NCBI GenBank assembly: GCA_023430825.1
Contig: JAEYYL010000151.1
Coordinates: 1 to 17,113, forward strand
Origin: Verrucomicrobiota bacterium
Lineage (GTDB): Bacteria > Verrucomicrobiota > Verrucomicrobiia > Opitutales > Opitutaceae
Length of the DNA: 17,113 nt
Reading direction: 5' to 3'
Positions 14,637-17,113 of the stretch are shown piece after piece. Below the pieces are notes generated by a model. That model was given only the letters and a program-made list of their open reading frames with translations, made no database searches and was not told the origin of the DNA. Position numbers and translations under genes: made by a program. Positions within the stretch are counted from its first letter, which is position 1, and every line of letters starts with the position of its first letter.

Positions 14637-15514
14637 ACGAACCGGCGTGGCGCGTGTGGTGGTCGGCGGCGCGCCCGCGCACGCTGCCGGCGGCGGTTGC
14701 GCCCGTGGTGGCGGGTTCGGCGCTGGCGTGGCGTGACGGAAGTTTCGATGCCGCGGCGGCGGCGCTCTGCCTGGGTTTCGCGTTGCTGGTGCAGATCGGG
14801 ACGAATTTTGCCAACGACTATTACGACTTCATTCACGGCGCGGACACCGCGGCGCGGGTGGGGCCGCGGCGCGCGGTGGCTGCGGGGCTGATCGCGCCGA
14901 CGTCGATGCGCGCGGCGATGTGGCTCGTGTTCGCGACGGCGTTCGGCTGCGGGCTCGGCCTGCTGGCGTGGGGCGGTCCGTGGCTGCTGGCGATCGGCGT
15001 CGCGAGCATCTTGTGTGGAATCGCCTACACGGGCGGTCCGTGGCCGCTCGCGTATCACGGGCTTGGAGACGTGTTCGTCTTCTTGTTTTTCGGGTTGGTG
15101 GCCGTGGGTGCGACTTACTTCGTGCAGACGGGCGCGCTGGCGGGGGACGTGCTGTTCGTCGCGGTGCCGATCGGTTTGCTCGCGGCGAATATTCTCGTGG
15201 TGAACAATTATCGCGACGTGGAGACGGACGCGGCGGCCGGCAAGCGGACGCTGGTCGTGCGTTTTGGCCGGCGTGCGGCGCGCGGGCAGCACGCCGTGTC
15301 GCTGGGACTGGCGTTGCTGTTGCCGGCCTGGCTCGCGGTGCGCGCGGGCAGTGCGTGGTGTCTGCTGCCGTGGCTGCTGGCGCCGCTCGCGTGGTCGCAG
15401 GTGCGGCGGTTGCGCGAGGGGCGGACGCCGGGCGAATTGATCGCGCTGCTTGGCGATACGGGAAAACTGCTGGCACTTTACGCCGTGTTGTTGGGCGTCG
15501 GGCTGGTGCTGTAG
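14633..15514 (+). CDS. menA: MenA, 1,4-dihydroxy-2-naphthoate polyprenyltransferase
   Basis: A 293-residue UbiA-family membrane enzyme that attaches the polyprenyl tail to 1,4-dihydroxy-2-naphthoate and releases CO2, giving demethylmenaquinone. The N-terminus WWSAARPRTLPAAVAPVVAG is typical of MenA. The first Asp-rich motif is NFANDYYDFIHGAD (58-71), holding the prenyl diphosphate through Mg2+. The second is NNYRDVETDAAAGKRTLVVRFG (from Asn191, with Asp195 and Asp199). About eight to nine hydrophobic helices are visible. The GTG start at 14633 overlaps the stop of the preceding membrane protein gene; an in-frame GTG nine bases earlier is the alternative. The product would supply quinone for enzymes such as NDH-2. 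Related UbiA enzymes are distinguished by the ARPRTLP and GxD context. Confidence 0.93.
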   Translation: MNEPAWRVWWSAARPRTLPAAVAPVVAGSALAWRDGSFDAAAAALCLGFALLVQIGTNFANDYYDFIHGADTAARVGPRRAVAAGLIAPTSMRAAMWLVFATAFGCGLGLLAWGGPWLLAIGVASILCGIAYTGGPWPLAYHGLGDVFVFLFFGLVAVGATYFVQTGALAGDVLFVAVPIGLLAANILVVNNYRDVETDAAAGKRTLVVRFGRRAARGQHAVSLGLALLLPAWLAVRAGSAWCLLPWLLAPLAWSQVRRLREGRTPGELIALLGDTGKLLALYAVLLGVGLVL

Positions 15515-15529
15515 CCTGGGGCGGGGCGC

Positions 15530-15557
15530 AAAAAAGGGCGGGTCCGAGACCCGCCCT
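15530..15557 (-). terminator. Intrinsic terminator of trxA
   Basis: On the minus strand a 9-10 bp stem GGGCGGGTC/GACCCGCCC (15556-15548 with 15544-15536) with a 3-base loop is followed by about six T (complement of 15530-15535). It lies 27 bases past the trxA stop, in the gap between the convergent menA and trxA. Confidence 0.92.
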
Positions 15558-15584
15558 GCAGCCGGAGGATTTCGCCGCGCGTTT

Positions 15585-15911
15585 TTAAACGTGGGCGGCG
15601 AGCTTCGCCTTGATGGCGGCCTTCGGCATCATGCCGACAAGTTGCTCGGCGACCTTGCCGTCCTTGAAGAGGAGCATGGTCGGGATCGCGCGGATGCCAT
15701 ACTCGGTCGCGATCTCGCCGTGGTCGTCGATGTTGACCTTGGCGATCTGGAGTTTGCCGTCGAGTTCGGTGGCGAGTTCCTCGAGGATGGGCGCGATGGC
15801 CTTGCAGGGGCCGCACCAGGGGGCCCAGAAATCGACGAGGACCGGCGTGGTGGCGGACGTGACGGCGTTTTTGAAATCAGCGGTGGTGAGTTGAGCGATT
15901 TTTTCGGACAT
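15585..15911 (-). CDS. trxA: Thioredoxin
   Basis: A 108-residue cytoplasmic thioredoxin that reduces protein disulfides and is recycled by thioredoxin reductase. The active site VDFWAPWCGPCK has Cys33 and Cys36, and the cis-proline is Pro77 in IRAIPTMLLF. Asp27 (buried acid) and the C-terminal GMMPKAAIKAKL helix complete the fold. I chose ATG 15911 (MSEKIAQLTT), which gives the standard size; the frame's upstream extension from 15980 lies in the gap after the 83-aa gene and looks non-coding. It is the last gene of a minus-strand cluster scpA - 83-aa protein - trxA, 70 bases after the 83-aa gene, and has its own terminator. Confidence 0.97.
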   Translation of the reverse strand: MSEKIAQLTTADFKNAVTSATTPVLVDFWAPWCGPCKAIAPILEELATELDGKLQIAKVNIDDHGEIATEYGIRAIPTMLLFKDGKVAEQLVGMMPKAAIKAKLAAHV

Positions 15912-15981
15912 GGTGGATTGGCTTTGTGGATAGGAGAGCTGGAATCGGCGGTGTTGCAACTGCGCGGGGCGGAGGGGCAAG

Positions 15982-16233
15982 TCAGCGCGGGGTGGCGCGG
16001 TGCAGAATTTCCGCGAGCTCCTGGGGCTCGACCTGCTGGAGCGCTTTGCCGCGCTGTTTCAACTCCTCGAAAGTTTTCACGACGGTCTCGGTCATCCGGC
16101 CGTGAGTTTCCTCGGAGCCGCCAACGATCGCGAATTGTTTGCCGGTGGTGATGCGCTTGTGGCCGTCGTCGTTGTCCAACCCGATTCCGAGCAACCCCGC
16201 GGTGTGTTTCGGCGACTTTTTCTTTTTGCTCAC
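15982..16233 (-). CDS. Conserved-looking small hypothetical protein, coupled to scpA
   Basis: An 83-residue soluble protein starting at GTG 16233, whose GTGA overlaps the TGA stop of scpA (complement of 16230-16232). The Lys-rich start MSKKKKSPKHTAGLLGIGLDN is followed by HKRITTGKQFAIVGGSEETHGRMTETVVKTFEELKQRGKAL and a helical C-terminus ELAEILHRATPR. I recall similar small proteins with a VGGSxETHxRM core in related bacteria but cannot name a family or function. There is no membrane segment, zinc motif or signal peptide. Overlap with scpA indicates coupled translation. Confidence 0.8.
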   Translation of the reverse strand: MSKKKKSPKHTAGLLGIGLDNDDGHKRITTGKQFAIVGGSEETHGRMTETVVKTFEELKQRGKALQQVEPQELAEILHRATPR

Positions 16234-17012
16234 GCGGTCACCGTGCTGGGGTTGGACGTGCTTTCAAGCGGGATTTCGGGTTCCACTGCGCTGCAGACGA
16301 TGTCGGAGAACGCCTCGTCCTGCGTGAGCCGGAGGTGGCGGAGGCGGGTGAGCTCGAGGACGGCGAGGAAGGTGGCGACGAGGAGGCGGAGCGTGATGGG
16401 GCCGTCGAACAGGGAGGAAAAGATGAAGGTCTTCTGGGTTTTGATGTGCGCGAGGATGTCTTCCATCCGATCGGACACGGTGACCTGTTCGTCGTGGATT
16501 TCGCCGACGACGAGTTTCTCGGCGAGGCGGCGGAGCACGATGTTGAACGCGTTCCAGAGCTCGATGCGGTCGACGTTCTTCAGCGGGCGGTCGAGCAGCT
16601 CGTTGGCGAGGTCGGAGACGTGGCGCTCCATCATGTCCTGACGGTGAGCGACGAGTTCGTTGAGTTTCGCGGCGGCCTCCTTGAACTTCTTGTATTGAAG
16701 AAGCTGATGCACGAGGTCCCAGCGCGGATCGATCTCCTCGTCGTCGGCGTTGGGGTCGACCGCGTGCTGGCCCTTCGGGAGCAGCATGCGGCTTTTGATT
16801 TCCATCAGCGTGGCGGCCATGACGAAAAATTCGCCCGCGACGTCGAGGTCGAGCGCCTGCATGGTGTGCAGCGCCTCGATGTATTGCTTGGTCACCGATT
16901 CGATCGGGATGTCGTAGATATCGAGCTCGTTCTTGCGGATGAGGAACAGCAGCAGATCGAGCGGGCCTTCGAAGACCCGGAGCTTGATGCGATAATCGGA
17001 ATCGGGAACCAC
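16230..17012 (-). CDS. scpA: ScpA, segregation and condensation protein A (kleisin)
   Basis: A 260-residue kleisin that bridges SMC heads and binds ScpB in the bacterial condensin complex, acting in chromosome compaction and segregation. The N-terminus KLRVFEGPLDLLLFLIRKNELDIYDIPI is diagnostic, and the helix VAGEFFVMAATLMEIKSRMLLP is equally typical. The C-terminal winged-helix part holds LRLLVATFLAVLELTRLRHLRLTQDE. The start is GTG at 17012 (VPDSDYRIKLRVFEGP); no ATG fits. scpB is not downstream; an 83-aa gene and trxA are. A TATAAT box inside a perfect dyad lies about 80 bases upstream and may drive and regulate this cluster. Confidence 0.95.
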   Translation of the reverse strand: MVPDSDYRIKLRVFEGPLDLLLFLIRKNELDIYDIPIESVTKQYIEALHTMQALDLDVAGEFFVMAATLMEIKSRMLLPKGQHAVDPNADDEEIDPRWDLVHQLLQYKKFKEAAAKLNELVAHRQDMMERHVSDLANELLDRPLKNVDRIELWNAFNIVLRRLAEKLVVGEIHDEQVTVSDRMEDILAHIKTQKTFIFSSLFDGPITLRLLVATFLAVLELTRLRHLRLTQDEAFSDIVCSAVEPEIPLESTSNPSTVTA

Positions 17013-17081
17013 GGTCGCGCGATGCTTGGGCGGCGTCGGGGGGCGGCAACGGAAAAGTTAGGCGCCCGGGAGCGGGAAGGG

Positions 17082-17104
17082 AATGTCATACATTATATGA
17101 CATT
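17082..17104 (-). promoter_or_regulatory. Operator-like perfect dyad overlapping a TATAAT -10 box upstream of scpA
   Basis: AATGTCATA (17082-17090), a 5-base spacer, then TATGACATT (17096-17104) form a perfect 9-bp inverted repeat, strikingly AT-rich against the GC-rich surroundings. On the minus strand the centre reads TATAAT (17097-17092), a consensus -10 box, which would place the transcript start near 17085 and leave a leader of about 70 bases before scpA. The matching -35 box would lie beyond the window edge. A dimeric repressor binding here would cover the -10 region. The dyad could instead serve a divergent gene beyond the right edge. Confidence 0.6.
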
Positions 17105-17113
17105 GTGCGGGGG

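Overview
This 17.1-kb window is GC-rich chromosomal DNA, densely packed with housekeeping genes on both strands. It is probably from a member of the Verrucomicrobiota, most like the Opitutales/Opitutaceae. That placement is inference. It rests on the LpxC-FabZ fusion directly followed by lpxA (a Gram-negative, lipid A-making cell), the menaquinone gene menA, the general gene style, and starts that lack Shine-Dalgarno sequences. No plasmid, phage or CRISPR signature is visible.

Layout. Positions 1-125 are the 3' end of a group II intron (domains V and VI), with the last codons of an ORF that is probably its maturase. Next comes a small, apparently frameshifted membrane-protein gene (204-423, minus). 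Then follow an RlmI-like rRNA methyltransferase and a beta-carbonic anhydrase (plus). A REP-like palindrome pair separates these from a convergent soluble chemoreceptor-like protein (minus). EF-P (minus) is divergent from lpxC-fabZ and lpxA (plus). A second, unrelated palindrome pair lies between lpxA and the convergent hisI. A DUF971 gene and hisI (minus) are divergent from an NDH-2-type NADH dehydrogenase (plus), which converges on an orphan HPt phosphotransfer protein (minus).

The metK-ahcY pair (plus) makes and recycles S-adenosylmethionine and ends in a strong terminator. tRNA-Ser(GCU) and an acidic hypothetical protein follow on the minus strand. Acylphosphatase, a multi-spanning membrane protein and menA lie on the plus strand; the last two overlap by four bases. 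The window closes with a minus-strand cluster: scpA, a translationally coupled 83-aa protein, and thioredoxin. A perfect AT-rich dyad covering a TATAAT box lies upstream of scpA at the right edge.

Most genes belong to core pathways: rRNA modification, CO2/bicarbonate balance, polyproline translation, lipid A and fatty acid synthesis, histidine, respiratory quinone, methyl cycle, redox, chromosome segregation. No multi-gene defence system or new biosynthetic cluster was found. The less ordinary items are the intron tail, two different REP-like palindrome families each placed between convergent genes, an EF-P whose tip residue is Asn, a chemoreceptor-like protein with its signalling tip at the N-terminus, the operator-like dyad before scpA, and the absence of recognisable Shine-Dalgarno sequences at the gene starts examined.
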